Positions 1 to 5,695 of a stretch of 11,106 nucleotides of DNA are shown here, in pieces; the first letter of the stretch is position 1; every line of letters starts with the position of its first letter. The stretch is taken from positions 107,807-118,912 of the forward strand of contig DCKE01000016.1 in the NCBI GenBank assembly GCA_002320285.1, in the 5' to 3' direction. This stretch comes from Flavobacteriaceae bacterium UBA1682. Its GTDB lineage: Bacteria > Bacteroidota > Bacteroidia > Flavobacteriales > Flavobacteriaceae. A program made the position numbers and the translations under genes. The notes under the pieces were generated by a model that had not been told where the DNA came from, made no database searches, and saw nothing but the letters and a program-made list of their open reading frames with translations.

Positions 1-96
1 GCATCCTAAAGGGGGGATTCGACATAAAAGCAACTTAGCGCTGGGCGCGCTAATCCTTTTTTTATGCCCTAAAACGGCGCTTAAGCAAGCTTGCGC
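1..96. repeat. 96-bp direct repeat, copy 1
   Basis: This block recurs at 142-237 with only two substitutions (positions 25 and 48 here, 166 and 189 there), so the repeat period is 141 bp. It contains a GGGGGG run, a TTTTTTT run and an ATGCCCTAAAACGGCGC segment, and ends in the palindrome GCAAGCTTGC. The window starts exactly at the first matching base, so more copies may lie to the left. No protein-coding potential is apparent. The 45-bp spacer (97-141) is unique in the window and ends in a CG-rich stretch. Confidence 0.9.
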
Positions 97-141
97 ATGG
101 TGTAAATATAAATGTATGAGGATTGCCTTCGCTGCGCTGCG

Positions 142-237
142 GCATCCTAAAGGGGGGATTCGACAAAAAAGCAACTTAGCGCTGGGCGAGCTAATCCTTT
201 TTTTATGCCCTAAAACGGCGCTTAAGCAAGCTTGCGC
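142..237. repeat. 96-bp direct repeat, copy 2
   Basis: Second copy of the block at 1-96, 98% identical by eye. Unlike copy 1, its right end continues into the reverse complement of its own last part, creating the long hairpin at 198-257. Copy 1 has the same left arm but is followed by unrelated sequence. The fold-back is therefore specific to the copy next to the tRNA genes. Confidence 0.9.
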
Positions 238-257
238 CGTTTTAGGGCATAAAAAAA
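198..257. repeat. Perfect 24-bp inverted repeat (long hairpin)
   Basis: Bases 198-221 and 234-257 are exact reverse complements around a 12-base spacer (222-233). Each arm runs from a seven-base T (or A) run through ATGCCCTAAAACGGCGC. The right arm shares its A run (251-257) with the tRNA terminator at 252-283, so the two hairpins cannot both be fully paired. It could act as a backup terminator or RNA-stabilising structure, or be a relic of an inverted duplication. The sequence does not decide between these. Confidence 0.9.
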
Positions 258-283
258 GCTCTGACTTTCGTCAGAGCTTTTTT
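252..283 (-). terminator. Intrinsic terminator of the tRNA-Ser/tRNA-Pro operon
   Basis: An 8-bp GC-containing stem (258-265 with 270-277) has flanking A and T runs that lengthen it. Read leftward the loop is GAAA, a GNRA tetraloop, followed by a U tract. It begins one base past the 3' end of tRNA-Pro, so the tRNA has almost no trailer. The A/T runs on both sides would also allow termination in the other direction. Confidence 0.88.
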
Positions 284-284
284 G

Positions 285-359
285 TCGGGGTGGCAGGATT
301 CGAACCTGCGACCTCCTGGTCCCAAACCAGGCGCGATGACCGGGCTACGCTACACCCCG
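285..359 (-). tRNA. tRNA-Pro(TGG), copy 1
   Basis: On the minus strand the 75-nt gene has a 7-bp acceptor CGGGGTG/CACCCCG with discriminator A at base 285. The T arm contains GGTTCGAATCC, and the anticodon stem CCTGG/CCAGG encloses the loop TTTGGGA, giving anticodon TGG. No CCA is encoded; the base after the discriminator is C, then A's. It is the last gene of a Ser-Pro pair, 6 bases after tRNA-Ser. It differs from the copy at 1405-1479 by one base in the D-arm region (GATGAC against GATAAC on the plus strand). Confidence 0.97.
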
Positions 360-365
360 AAGTTG

Positions 366-449
366 CGGAGAGACAGGGACTCGAACCCTGGCGACAGTCA
401 CCCGTCGACAGATTAGCAATCTGCTCCGTTACCACTCCGGCACCTCTCC
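366..449 (-). tRNA. tRNA-Ser(GCT), copy 1
   Basis: This 84-nt class II tRNA on the minus strand has acceptor GGAGAGG/TCTCTCC with discriminator G. The anticodon stem GCAGA/TCTGT encloses loop TTGCTAA, giving anticodon GCT for AGC/AGU serine codons. The long variable arm is CGAC-GTCG paired, and the T loop contains TTCGAGT. It is the first gene of a Ser-Pro operon and appears identical to the copy at 1487-1570. No CCA is encoded. Confidence 0.97.
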
Positions 450-480
450 TTGCTCTAGAGAATTAACCCCTTTGCGATTG

Positions 481-512
481 CAAACCTAGGAAAAAAATTT
501 ATCAATTACAAA
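481..512 (-). promoter_or_regulatory. Promoter of tRNA operon 1 (Bacteroidota type)
   Basis: Read leftward, TTTG (509-512) is followed by 20 bases and then TAGGTTTG (481-488), matching the Bacteroidota consensus TTTG-N19/20-TAnnTTTG. It places the transcript start about 25 bases upstream of tRNA-Ser. The second tRNA operon has the same arrangement at the same distance, which supports both assignments. Confidence 0.75.
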
Positions 513-591
513 CTTATACACTTGATAATTTTTAGTAATAATCATAGCTATTCATAACCAATCAATTACAACAACTCCTGGTTTATTCCGC

Positions 592-1143
592 CTATTTAAC
601 CACCGTTTTCAACACCCATTCTTCACGAGTAATCCTACTGACCAATTCCGTACGTTTTTCATTATCCAAAAATGGCAACTGACTCTCCTGCGTATACTGA
701 TACTTAAATCCGCATTTCTCCTGTACCTTTTTTGATTGTACATTATTATCAAAGCAACCACTCCAAATAGACTGCAGTTTTAAATCCTCAAATCCATATC
801 GCAAAATTTCGCGTACCGCTTCCGGTATCAATCCCCTTCCCCAAAAAGGCACTCCAATCCAATAGGATACTTCTCCCTCGTTAGCGGCTATCTCAAAATT
901 ACTATCGGAACCAAGCAGCAACCCAACAAGACCTATCGCCTTATCATCCTCTGCTAGTGTCACCGCAAAGATCCCTTCATGTGCAAATACCGTTCGAATA
1001 ACTTCCGCACTCTCCTCAACACTGCGATGTGCAGGCCATCCAGCAATGGGACCAATTCGCTCGTCTTTGGCATATTCGTATAAAGCTACCGCATCGGTCT
1101 CACGCCACGGCCGCAATTTCAATCGTTCTGTTTTTAAAATCAT
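592..1143 (-). CDS. GNAT-family N-acetyltransferase (RimJ/RimL-like)
   Basis: The 183-residue protein fits the Acetyltransf_3 type of GNAT enzymes, which move an acetyl group from acetyl-CoA to an amine, classically the N-terminus of ribosomal proteins. It opens with the typical ILKTERLKLRPW strand (residues 2-13). The acetyl-CoA-binding motif A lies around residues 92-113 (YWIGVPFWGRGLIPEA, with W101-G-R-G104 as the phosphate loop). The later segment around 131-147 (DNNVQSKKVQEKCGF) is the usual adaptation of the D/N-xx-S-xxxxxxxx-GF motif. No signal peptide or membrane segment is visible. The ATG follows an A-rich stretch and no Shine-Dalgarno. The gene sits alone between two tRNA operons read in the same direction; I found neither a clear promoter nor a clear terminator. 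The substrate cannot be read from the sequence. Confidence 0.88.
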   Translation of the reverse strand: MILKTERLKLRPWRETDAVALYEYAKDERIGPIAGWPAHRSVEESAEVIRTVFAHEGIFAVTLAEDDKAIGLVGLLLGSDSNFEIAANEGEVSYWIGVPFWGRGLIPEAVREILRYGFEDLKLQSIWSGCFDNNVQSKKVQEKCGFKYQYTQESQLPFLDNEKRTELVSRITREEWVLKTVVK

Positions 1144-1275
1144 TTTTTTTATTTTATCGACTCCCGTCTAATTCTAACGATACGAAATTGTCCAAAAGCT
1201 GGGGTGTTGTACGTTTAGACGTTCTAGCAGTAGTGTCGGGAAATTCATTAGAAGGTAAATTTACTGCTATAAAAC

Positions 1276-1306
1276 AAAAAAGCCTCAACTTTCGTTGAGG
1301 CTTTTT
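1276..1306 (-). terminator. Intrinsic terminator of the Ser-Pro-Arg tRNA operon
   Basis: An 8-bp stem (1282-1289 with 1294-1301) is extended by A and T runs. Read leftward the loop is GAAA and a U tract follows. It starts one base after the end of tRNA-Arg. Loop and layout match the terminator at 252-283, but the stem sequence differs. Confidence 0.88.
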
Positions 1307-1307
1307 G

Positions 1308-1381
1308 TGATCCAACCAGGATTCGAACCTGGGACCTACTGCTTAGAAGGCAGTTGCTCTATCCAGCTGAGCTATTGGACC
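1308..1381 (-). tRNA. tRNA-Arg(TCT)
   Basis: This 74-nt minus-strand tRNA has acceptor GGTCCAA/TTGGATC with discriminator A at 1308. The D arm is AGCTCAGCTGGATAGAGC and the T arm contains GGTTCGAATCC. The anticodon stem ACTGC/GCAGT encloses loop CTTCTAA, giving anticodon TCT for AGA/AGG. No CCA is encoded. It is the third gene of the operon and has no counterpart after the other Ser-Pro pair. Confidence 0.97.
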
Positions 1382-1404
1382 ATAATCTTTTTGGGTTTTA
1401 TTGG

Positions 1405-1479
1405 TCGGGGTGGCAGGATTCGAACCTGCGACCTCCTGGTCCCAAACCAGGCGCGATAACCGGGCTACGCTACACCCCG
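1405..1479 (-). tRNA. tRNA-Pro(TGG), copy 2
   Basis: Same 75-nt structure and anticodon TGG as the gene at 285-359, with a single base difference in the D-arm region. It is the middle gene of the Ser-Pro-Arg operon, 7 bases after tRNA-Ser and 23 bases before tRNA-Arg. Confidence 0.97.
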
Positions 1480-1486
1480 AAAATTG

Positions 1487-1570
1487 CGGAGAGACAGGGA
1501 CTCGAACCCTGGCGACAGTCACCCGTCGACAGATTAGCAATCTGCTCCGTTACCACTCCGGCACCTCTCC
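1487..1570 (-). tRNA. tRNA-Ser(GCT), copy 2
   Basis: This 84-nt class II tRNA has the same acceptor, anticodon loop TTGCTAA and long variable arm as the copy at 366-449. By eye the two are identical. It is the first gene of the Ser-Pro-Arg operon. Confidence 0.97.
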
Positions 1571-1602
1571 GTTGCACAAGAGAGTTATTCTCTTTGCGGT
1601 TG

Positions 1603-1634
1603 CAAACGTACCACAACTTTTCAATTTACACAAG
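1603..1634 (-). promoter_or_regulatory. Promoter of tRNA operon 2 (Bacteroidota type)
   Basis: Read leftward, CTTG (1631-1634) is followed by 20 bases and TACGTTTG (1603-1610). The sequence just downstream (GTTTGCAACCGCAAAG) closely matches that of tRNA operon 1, so the promoter-proximal region belongs to the same duplicated unit. The rest of the gap to base 1859 is AT-rich. I saw no clear thiolase promoter and no small gene there. Confidence 0.72.
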
Positions 1635-1859
1635 TGTTTTAATACAAAAATCACGAATATTTTACGCTCTCAATCCAAAACGACTAATTATCAGCCGCCT
1701 AGTTATTATAAAAAATTTAAAAATTTAAATACAAATTATCGAATTCTTCAAAAGTCGTTGGCAAGCGGGCTTAAAAAGTCTTTTAGAAAGATAATAATAC
1801 CGTTTAATTGATGAATAATCATTAAATTCGCATATTCAAACTAATAAAAACTATCAATC

Positions 1860-3038
1860 ATGAATAAAAAAATCGTAATCGTTTCAGCAGCAAGGACTCC
1901 AATCGGAAGTTTCTTGGGAGCCCTATCTACAGTTCCTGCCCCTAAATTAGGTGCTACTGCTATTAAAGGAGCCTTAGAAAAAATCAACCTTGATCCAAAA
2001 CTTGTTGATGAAGTAATTATGGGTAATGTTGTTCAGGCAGGAGTTGGTCAAGCACCAGCACGTCAGGCAGCTATTTTCGCTGGATTGTCTAATGAAGTAG
2101 CTTGTACTACAGTTAATAAAGTTTGTGCTTCAGGTATGAAAGCGATTATGCAAGGCGCACAAGCAATTATGAGCGGCGATGCTGAAATCGTTGTTGCTGG
2201 TGGTATGGAAAACATGAGCATGATTCCTCACTATTTACCGATGAGAAACGGTCAGAAATTTGGACCTACTACTTTGGTCGATGGTATGCAAAAAGATGGA
2301 CTTACCGATGCTTATGACAATAATGCTATGGGAGTTTGTGCTGACTTATGCGCTACAGAATATAATATCTCTCGTGAAGAGCAAGATGCTTTTGCCATTG
2401 CTTCATACACGAAATCCGCTCAAGCTTGGGAAGCTGGAAAATTCAATAGTGAAATCGTTCCAGTTGCCGTTCCACAAAGAAAAGGTGATCCAATTATGGT
2501 AACCAAAGATGAGGAGTACACCAATGTAAAATTAGATCGTATTCCTACACTTAACGCCGTGTTTACTAAAGACGGTACCGTAACTGCTGCTAATGCTTCT
2601 ACCATCAATGACGGTGCTGCTGCAGTTGTATTGATGAGCGAAGAAAAAGCTTTGGAATTGGGACTAAAACCTTTAGCTTATATCAAAGGTTATGCAGATG
2701 CTGCTCAAGAGCCACAATGGTTCACAACAGCTCCTGCTAAAGCTTTGCCAAAAGCGCTTAAAAAAGCGAATTTAGAATTAGGAGATGTTGACTTCTTCGA
2801 ATTCAATGAGGCTTTTGCAGTAGTTGGTTTGGCTAACGCTAAAATATTAAATTTAGATGCTGATAAAATTAACGTGAACGGTGGAGCGGTTTCTTTAGGT
2901 CACCCTCTAGGTTGTTCAGGTGCTAGAATTATCGTAACTTTATTAAGTGTATTGGAACAAAATAATGCAAAAATAGGAGCTGCCGCAATCTGTAATGGTG
3001 GTGGTGGTGCTTCTGCTATGGTTATCGAAAGAATCTAA
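1860..3038 (+). CDS. Acetyl-CoA C-acetyltransferase (thiolase II)
   Basis: The 392-residue protein should condense two acetyl-CoA to acetoacetyl-CoA, or do the reverse, in the cytoplasm. Length and active-site numbering match the well-studied Zoogloea thiolase. The nucleophile is Cys89 in NKVCASGMKA, followed by Asn316 in NEAFA, His348 in GHPLGCSGAR and the acid/base Cys378 in CNGGGGA. The N-terminus is IVIVSAARTPIGSF. Met157, typical of short-chain-specific type II enzymes, is present (AMGVC). The preceding residue is Ala rather than the His of the Zoogloea enzyme, as I recall also for plant-like acetoacetyl-CoA thiolases, which carry a Gly there. The gene stands alone, with a strong terminator just after it. 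No 3-hydroxyacyl-CoA dehydrogenase or CoA-transferase is adjacent, so a degradative or biosynthetic role cannot be chosen. Start: ATG after an A-rich leader. Confidence 0.95.
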   Translation: MNKKIVIVSAARTPIGSFLGALSTVPAPKLGATAIKGALEKINLDPKLVDEVIMGNVVQAGVGQAPARQAAIFAGLSNEVACTTVNKVCASGMKAIMQGAQAIMSGDAEIVVAGGMENMSMIPHYLPMRNGQKFGPTTLVDGMQKDGLTDAYDNNAMGVCADLCATEYNISREEQDAFAIASYTKSAQAWEAGKFNSEIVPVAVPQRKGDPIMVTKDEEYTNVKLDRIPTLNAVFTKDGTVTAANASTINDGAAAVVLMSEEKALELGLKPLAYIKGYADAAQEPQWFTTAPAKALPKALKKANLELGDVDFFEFNEAFAVVGLANAKILNLDADKINVNGGAVSLGHPLGCSGARIIVTLLSVLEQNNAKIGAAAICNGGGGASAMVIERI

Positions 3039-3056
3039 ACATACTATAACCCCACA

Positions 3057-3096
3057 AAAAGATGGGTTTTGATTGTAAAATCAAAACTCATCTTTT
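3057..3096 (+). terminator. Terminator after the thiolase gene
   Basis: An 18-bp stem (3057-3074 with 3079-3096) contains one G-U pair and closes on loop GTAA, with the T-rich sequence TTTTACTTTTG after it. It begins 18 bases past the stop codon. The promoter of the next gene is built into its 3' half. Confidence 0.85.
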
Positions 3097-3103
3097 ACTT
3101 TTG
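3072..3103 (+). promoter_or_regulatory. Promoter of the NlpC/P60 gene, overlapping the terminator
   Basis: ATTG (3072-3075) is followed by 20 bases and TACTTTTG (3096-3103), a full TAnnTTTG match. The start of transcription would fall near 3110, giving a leader of roughly ten bases before the ATGs at 3117 and 3123. This argues against the TTG at 3069 as the start codon. Confidence 0.65.
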
Positions 3104-3122
3104 TATCATAAATCCCATGCCC

Positions 3123-3884
3123 ATGTTTGCCATCTGTAATCTCGCTATAGTTCCTTTACGTAAAGACCCCACCGATACCAGTGAAATGGTGACGCAGGTC
3201 TTATTTGGAGAGCATTTTAGCATTTTGGAGCAAACGCCAAAATGGTCACTGATCGAATTGGCCTTTGACCGCTATCAGGGATGGATTGACAACAAACAAT
3301 ATCAAATAATTTCGGAGGTAGAATTTAAAAGTTTATCCCAGGCAAGCGCCATACTCAGTGGGGATTTAATTGATTTTATCACCACCCCTGATCACGCTTT
3401 GATCCCAATTCCATTGGGAAGCAACCTTACTTTTTTAAATAATCCCCAAATCAACACCCAACAATTTGCGTTTGAAGGCACCACACTAACTGGGAAATCA
3501 GCCAAAACCAATTTGCTCAATACAGCATTTCTGTATTTAAACGCACCCTATTTATGGGGCGGAAAAACTCCATTTGGTATCGATTGTTCGGGTTTTACCC
3601 AAATGGTTTATGCCATCAACGGTTATCAAATTCCGCGAGACGCTTCACAACAAGCTACTATTGGCGAGGCCTTGAGCTTTATAGAAGAAAGCGAAGTCGG
3701 TGATTTGGCGTTCTTTGACAATGAAGAAGGCATTATCGTTCACGTCGGAATCATCATGGAAAACAACTACATCATTCACGCTCATGGAAAGGTGCGCATC
3801 GACCGCCTTGATCATCTCGGCATCTGCAACGTTGACAGCGGCAGACACACTCATAAACTACGCGTGATAAAAAAAATCATTTAA
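3123..3884 (+). CDS. NlpC/P60-family cysteine peptidase with N-terminal SH3 domain
   Basis: The 253-residue protein resembles gamma-D-glutamyl-diamino-acid endopeptidases such as YkfC and dipeptidyl-peptidase VI, which cut murein peptides. Residues 1-60 form a bacterial SH3-like fold (NLAIVPLRKDP, VLFGEHFSILE, GWID). About 75-120 is a linker or second SH3-like segment, and 125-250 is the NlpC/P60 domain. The catalytic Cys155 is in GIDCSGF, His207 in HVGI and His219 in IIHAHGK. The Cys-His-His spacing (52 and 12) is close to that of YkfC. No signal peptide is present, so it probably trims recycled muropeptides in the cytoplasm. Homologues as I recall them begin near MF-ICN, so I chose the ATG at 3123; the ATG at 3117 adds two residues. 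The TTG at 3069 lies within the upstream terminator and promoter and is unlikely. Confidence 0.9.
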   Translation: MFAICNLAIVPLRKDPTDTSEMVTQVLFGEHFSILEQTPKWSLIELAFDRYQGWIDNKQYQIISEVEFKSLSQASAILSGDLIDFITTPDHALIPIPLGSNLTFLNNPQINTQQFAFEGTTLTGKSAKTNLLNTAFLYLNAPYLWGGKTPFGIDCSGFTQMVYAINGYQIPRDASQQATIGEALSFIEESEVGDLAFFDNEEGIIVHVGIIMENNYIIHAHGKVRIDRLDHLGICNVDSGRHTHKLRVIKKII

Positions 3885-3905
3885 TCGGCTTACCCACTGC
3901 CGATT
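3883..3905 (+). terminator. Weak hairpin after the NlpC/P60 gene
   Basis: AATCGGC (3883-3889) pairs with GCCGATT (3899-3905) around a 9-base loop and is followed by TTAAAA rather than a real U tract. It overlaps the last bases of the stop codon. It may end transcription partially. Because the helicase has its own promoter 20 bases on, full termination is not required. Confidence 0.4.
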
Positions 3906-3923
3906 TAAAAATAATAAAAAGCG

Positions 3924-3931
3924 TATCTTTG
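3924..3931 (+). promoter_or_regulatory. Promoter -7 element of the helicase gene
   Basis: TATCTTTG matches TAnnTTTG and lies 16 bases before the helicase ATG, implying a very short leader. No good TTTG or TTG was found 19-20 bases upstream, so support rests on the -7 element alone. Confidence 0.5.
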
Positions 3932-3947
3932 TCGAAATTGAATTTTT

Positions 3948-5306
3948 ATGATCACTTTCGAACATTTTAATCTCCCTAAAGCTTTAGATAAAGCCTTAAG
4001 TGAGTTAAATATCAATCACCCCACCCCAATTCAGGAAAAATCTTTCTCAGCTATATTGTCCGGAAGAGATGTTATGGGAATTGCACAAACGGGTACTGGA
4101 AAAACCTATGCCTATTTATTGCCTATCCTAAAACAATGGAAATTTGCTAAGACCGATACTCCTAGAGTGGTCATAATTGTTCCTACCAGAGAATTAGTAG
4201 TACAAGTTGCTGCGGAAGTCGAAAAACTAACCCAATACATGTCTATCCGTACTTTGGGTATTTATGGAGGTGTTAATATCAATACACAAAAGAAAGCGGT
4301 ATACGCCGGTGTTGATGTATTAGTAGGTACACCGGGTCGTACTATGGATCTAGCATTAGACGGTGTAGTGCGTTTTGATGCTATGCAAAAGCTGGTTATC
4401 GATGAGTTTGACGAAATTCTTAACCTCGGTTTTAGATTTCAAATTACCTCTATACTTTCGATGATGAAATCCAAAAGGCAAAACATCCTGTTTTCTGCCA
4501 CGATGACGGAAGAAGTGGATGAGATGCTCGAAGATTATTTTGATTACCCTGAAGAGATCACGTTGGCTCCATCAGGTACTCCATTAGAACAAATCGAACA
4601 GCAATTGTATTTGGTTCCCAATTTTACTACCAAATTAAATTTACTAGCCCATTTATTGGCGGATAAAGAAACGTTTAATCGCGTTTTAATCTTTATCAAC
4701 AACAAACGGATCGCCGATTATGTATTGGAAAAACTGGAAGTGCTTTATCCCGAAGAATTCACGGTTATTCACTCCAACAAATCTCAGAACTTCCGTTTAA
4801 CGGCTATGAGAGATTTTCAAAACAACGAATTACGCGGATTGGTAACTACAGATATTATGGCCAGAGGTTTGGATATTTCAGACATCAGCCACGTTATCAA
4901 CTTACAGTTTACAGAGAGCCCTGAGCAATATATGCACCGTATTGGACGTACAGGTCGTGCCGATAAAACGGGTATCGCAATCAGCATCATTGACCCTAAG
5001 GAAGAAGATGTTAAGTTTGCTGCAGAAATGTTGATGGAACGCGAAATTAAAACACTAGATGTACCGGAAGGAGTTGAAATTTCTGATCGTTTATTGGAAT
5101 TCGAAAAGAAACACTTGATTCAAAAAAGTGCTCCGAAACGCTATAAGAAAGACGAAACCAAAGGAGCTGCTTTCCACGAGCGTTCTGACAAGAATAAAAA
5201 GGTCAATCTCGGTGGTCCTGGAAAACGTAACCCGCGTAAAACCAAACCGACCAACCGTGGTGTTGAAAAGAAAAGAGCTGCTGCAGCCAAAAAGAAAAGA
5301 GGCTAA
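3948..5306 (+). CDS. DEAD-box RNA helicase (DEFD variant) with basic C-terminal tail
   Basis: The 452-residue protein is an ATP-dependent RNA helicase that locally unwinds RNA, as in ribosome assembly, mRNA decay or cold adaptation. Motifs in order: Q motif (F7 to Q29, PTPIQ), motif I AQTGTGKT (46-53), Ia PTREL (79-83), GG (107-108), Ib TPGR (128-131), motif II DEFD (152-155), III SAT (183-185), IV VLIFINN (246-252), V TDIMARGLDI (301-310) and VI HRIGRTGR (330-337). Motif II reads DEFD instead of DEAD; Asp and Glu, which bind magnesium and water, are kept. From about 390 the protein turns into a Lys/Arg-rich low-complexity tail, a likely RNA-binding extension. Its own TAnnTTTG element precedes it and a terminator follows. 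I cannot assign it to RhlE, CshA or another named subgroup. Confidence 0.95.
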   Translation: MITFEHFNLPKALDKALSELNINHPTPIQEKSFSAILSGRDVMGIAQTGTGKTYAYLLPILKQWKFAKTDTPRVVIIVPTRELVVQVAAEVEKLTQYMSIRTLGIYGGVNINTQKKAVYAGVDVLVGTPGRTMDLALDGVVRFDAMQKLVIDEFDEILNLGFRFQITSILSMMKSKRQNILFSATMTEEVDEMLEDYFDYPEEITLAPSGTPLEQIEQQLYLVPNFTTKLNLLAHLLADKETFNRVLIFINNKRIADYVLEKLEVLYPEEFTVIHSNKSQNFRLTAMRDFQNNELRGLVTTDIMARGLDISDISHVINLQFTESPEQYMHRIGRTGRADKTGIAISIIDPKEEDVKFAAEMLMEREIKTLDVPEGVEISDRLLEFEKKHLIQKSAPKRYKKDETKGAAFHERSDKNKKVNLGGPGKRNPRKTKPTNRGVEKKRAAAAKKKRG

Positions 5307-5332
5307 ACTATTTAGTTCTTTCAAAATAAATC

Positions 5333-5368
5333 AAAAGGCCCTCTCAAATTATGAGACGGTCTTTTTTT
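5333..5368 (+). terminator. Terminator after the helicase gene
   Basis: AAAAGGCCCTCTCA (5333-5346) pairs with TGAGACGGTCTTTT around loop AATTA, with one internal mismatch and one G-U pair. Seven T's (5362-5368) end it. It lies 26 bases past the stop codon. Confidence 0.85.
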
Positions 5369-5400
5369 ATATCCTTACTTTCCCCCTTAACACCCAAATA

Positions 5401-5572
5401 TTGTATTACAAACAACAACTCACCGCATTGTATTATAAATTGACGGCAACGCCATAAGCTCACTGCCCTTTTGTATCCTATTTGTACACTACTTGTAATT
5501 CGCGTACAAAACAACTCACTATCAACACCTAACAAATAGACTAATTTGTAAGCCTTTTGTACAGCCTTTGTA
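5401..5572. repeat. Cluster of TTGTA motifs with 11-bp phasing
   Basis: TTGTA starts at 5401, 5428, 5471, 5482, 5493, 5546, 5557 and 5568, and its reverse complement TACAA at 5407 and 5505: ten in 172 bp. Two sets of three (5471/5482/5493 and 5546/5557/5568) are spaced exactly 11 bp. In the second set the linkers are also alike (AGCCTT, CAGCCT). TTGTA-T-TACAA at 5401-5411 is a perfect palindrome. One-turn direct repeats are typical of OmpR/PhoB-type regulator sites, but the cluster lies between two convergent genes and no gene follows. This part of the gene-free spacer has no credible ORF. Confidence 0.7.
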
Positions 5573-5587
5573 TATGCTGTAAATCTT

Positions 5588-5682
5588 TCGCGTTAGGGAT
5601 TGGAGCCTTGTTTGAGCTCTTTTTACGCAGTGAAGCGCAGTAAAAAAGCGAGTGCGGAAAGCCCGCCCGCAGGGAACGCACA
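5588..5682. repeat. Interspersed-repeat-like element
   Basis: This GC-richer block sits in an AT-rich gap and begins TCGCGTTAGGGATTGGAGC. It has an internal hairpin with arms CTTTTTAC (5619-5626) and GTAAAAAAG (5640-5648), and ends with GGAAAGCCCGCCCGCAGGGAACGCAC. From memory it resembles a family of roughly 100-bp intergenic repeats common in Flavobacterium genomes (GCGTTAGGGATTGAAGC...GAAAGCCCG); I could not check this. The 11-mer TCGCGTTAGGG recurs at 5713-5723 inside the rpsA terminator. Confidence 0.6.
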
Positions 5683-5695
5683 AAAAAATAAAGCA

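Noticed and set aside
1..237. Direct repeats next to tRNA genes as attachment sites of an integrative element
   Set aside because: The repeats do not contain a tRNA 3' end, and no integrase or mobility gene lies in the window; the paired tRNAs are full genes rather than an att duplicate.
116..466. Rightward frame of 116 codons across the first tRNA pair and repeat
   Set aside because: It reads antisense through two tRNA genes (the GVAGFEPATSW peptide is the usual tRNA artefact) and the repeat; not a protein gene.
592..1143. GNAT gene as an antibiotic-resistance acetyltransferase
   Set aside because: Nothing beyond the general RimJ/RimL-like fold supports a drug substrate, and there is no mobile context.
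1029..1298. Rightward 89-codon frame antisense to the GNAT gene 5' end
   Set aside because: It overlaps a well-supported acetyltransferase and a terminator, and its composition is not protein-like.
1343..1811. Overlapping frames on both strands across tRNA-Arg, -Pro and -Ser
   Set aside because: They are translations of tRNA genes and their complements, with no start signal or family match beyond the same artefact peptides.
1860..3884. Thiolase and NlpC/P60 as one operon or functional system
   Set aside because: A strong terminator and a new promoter separate them, and their functions do not connect.
5091..5535. Small frames on both strands over the helicase tail and downstream gap
   Set aside because: They overlap the helicase coding sequence or the terminator and TTGTA cluster, and encode low-complexity shadow peptides.
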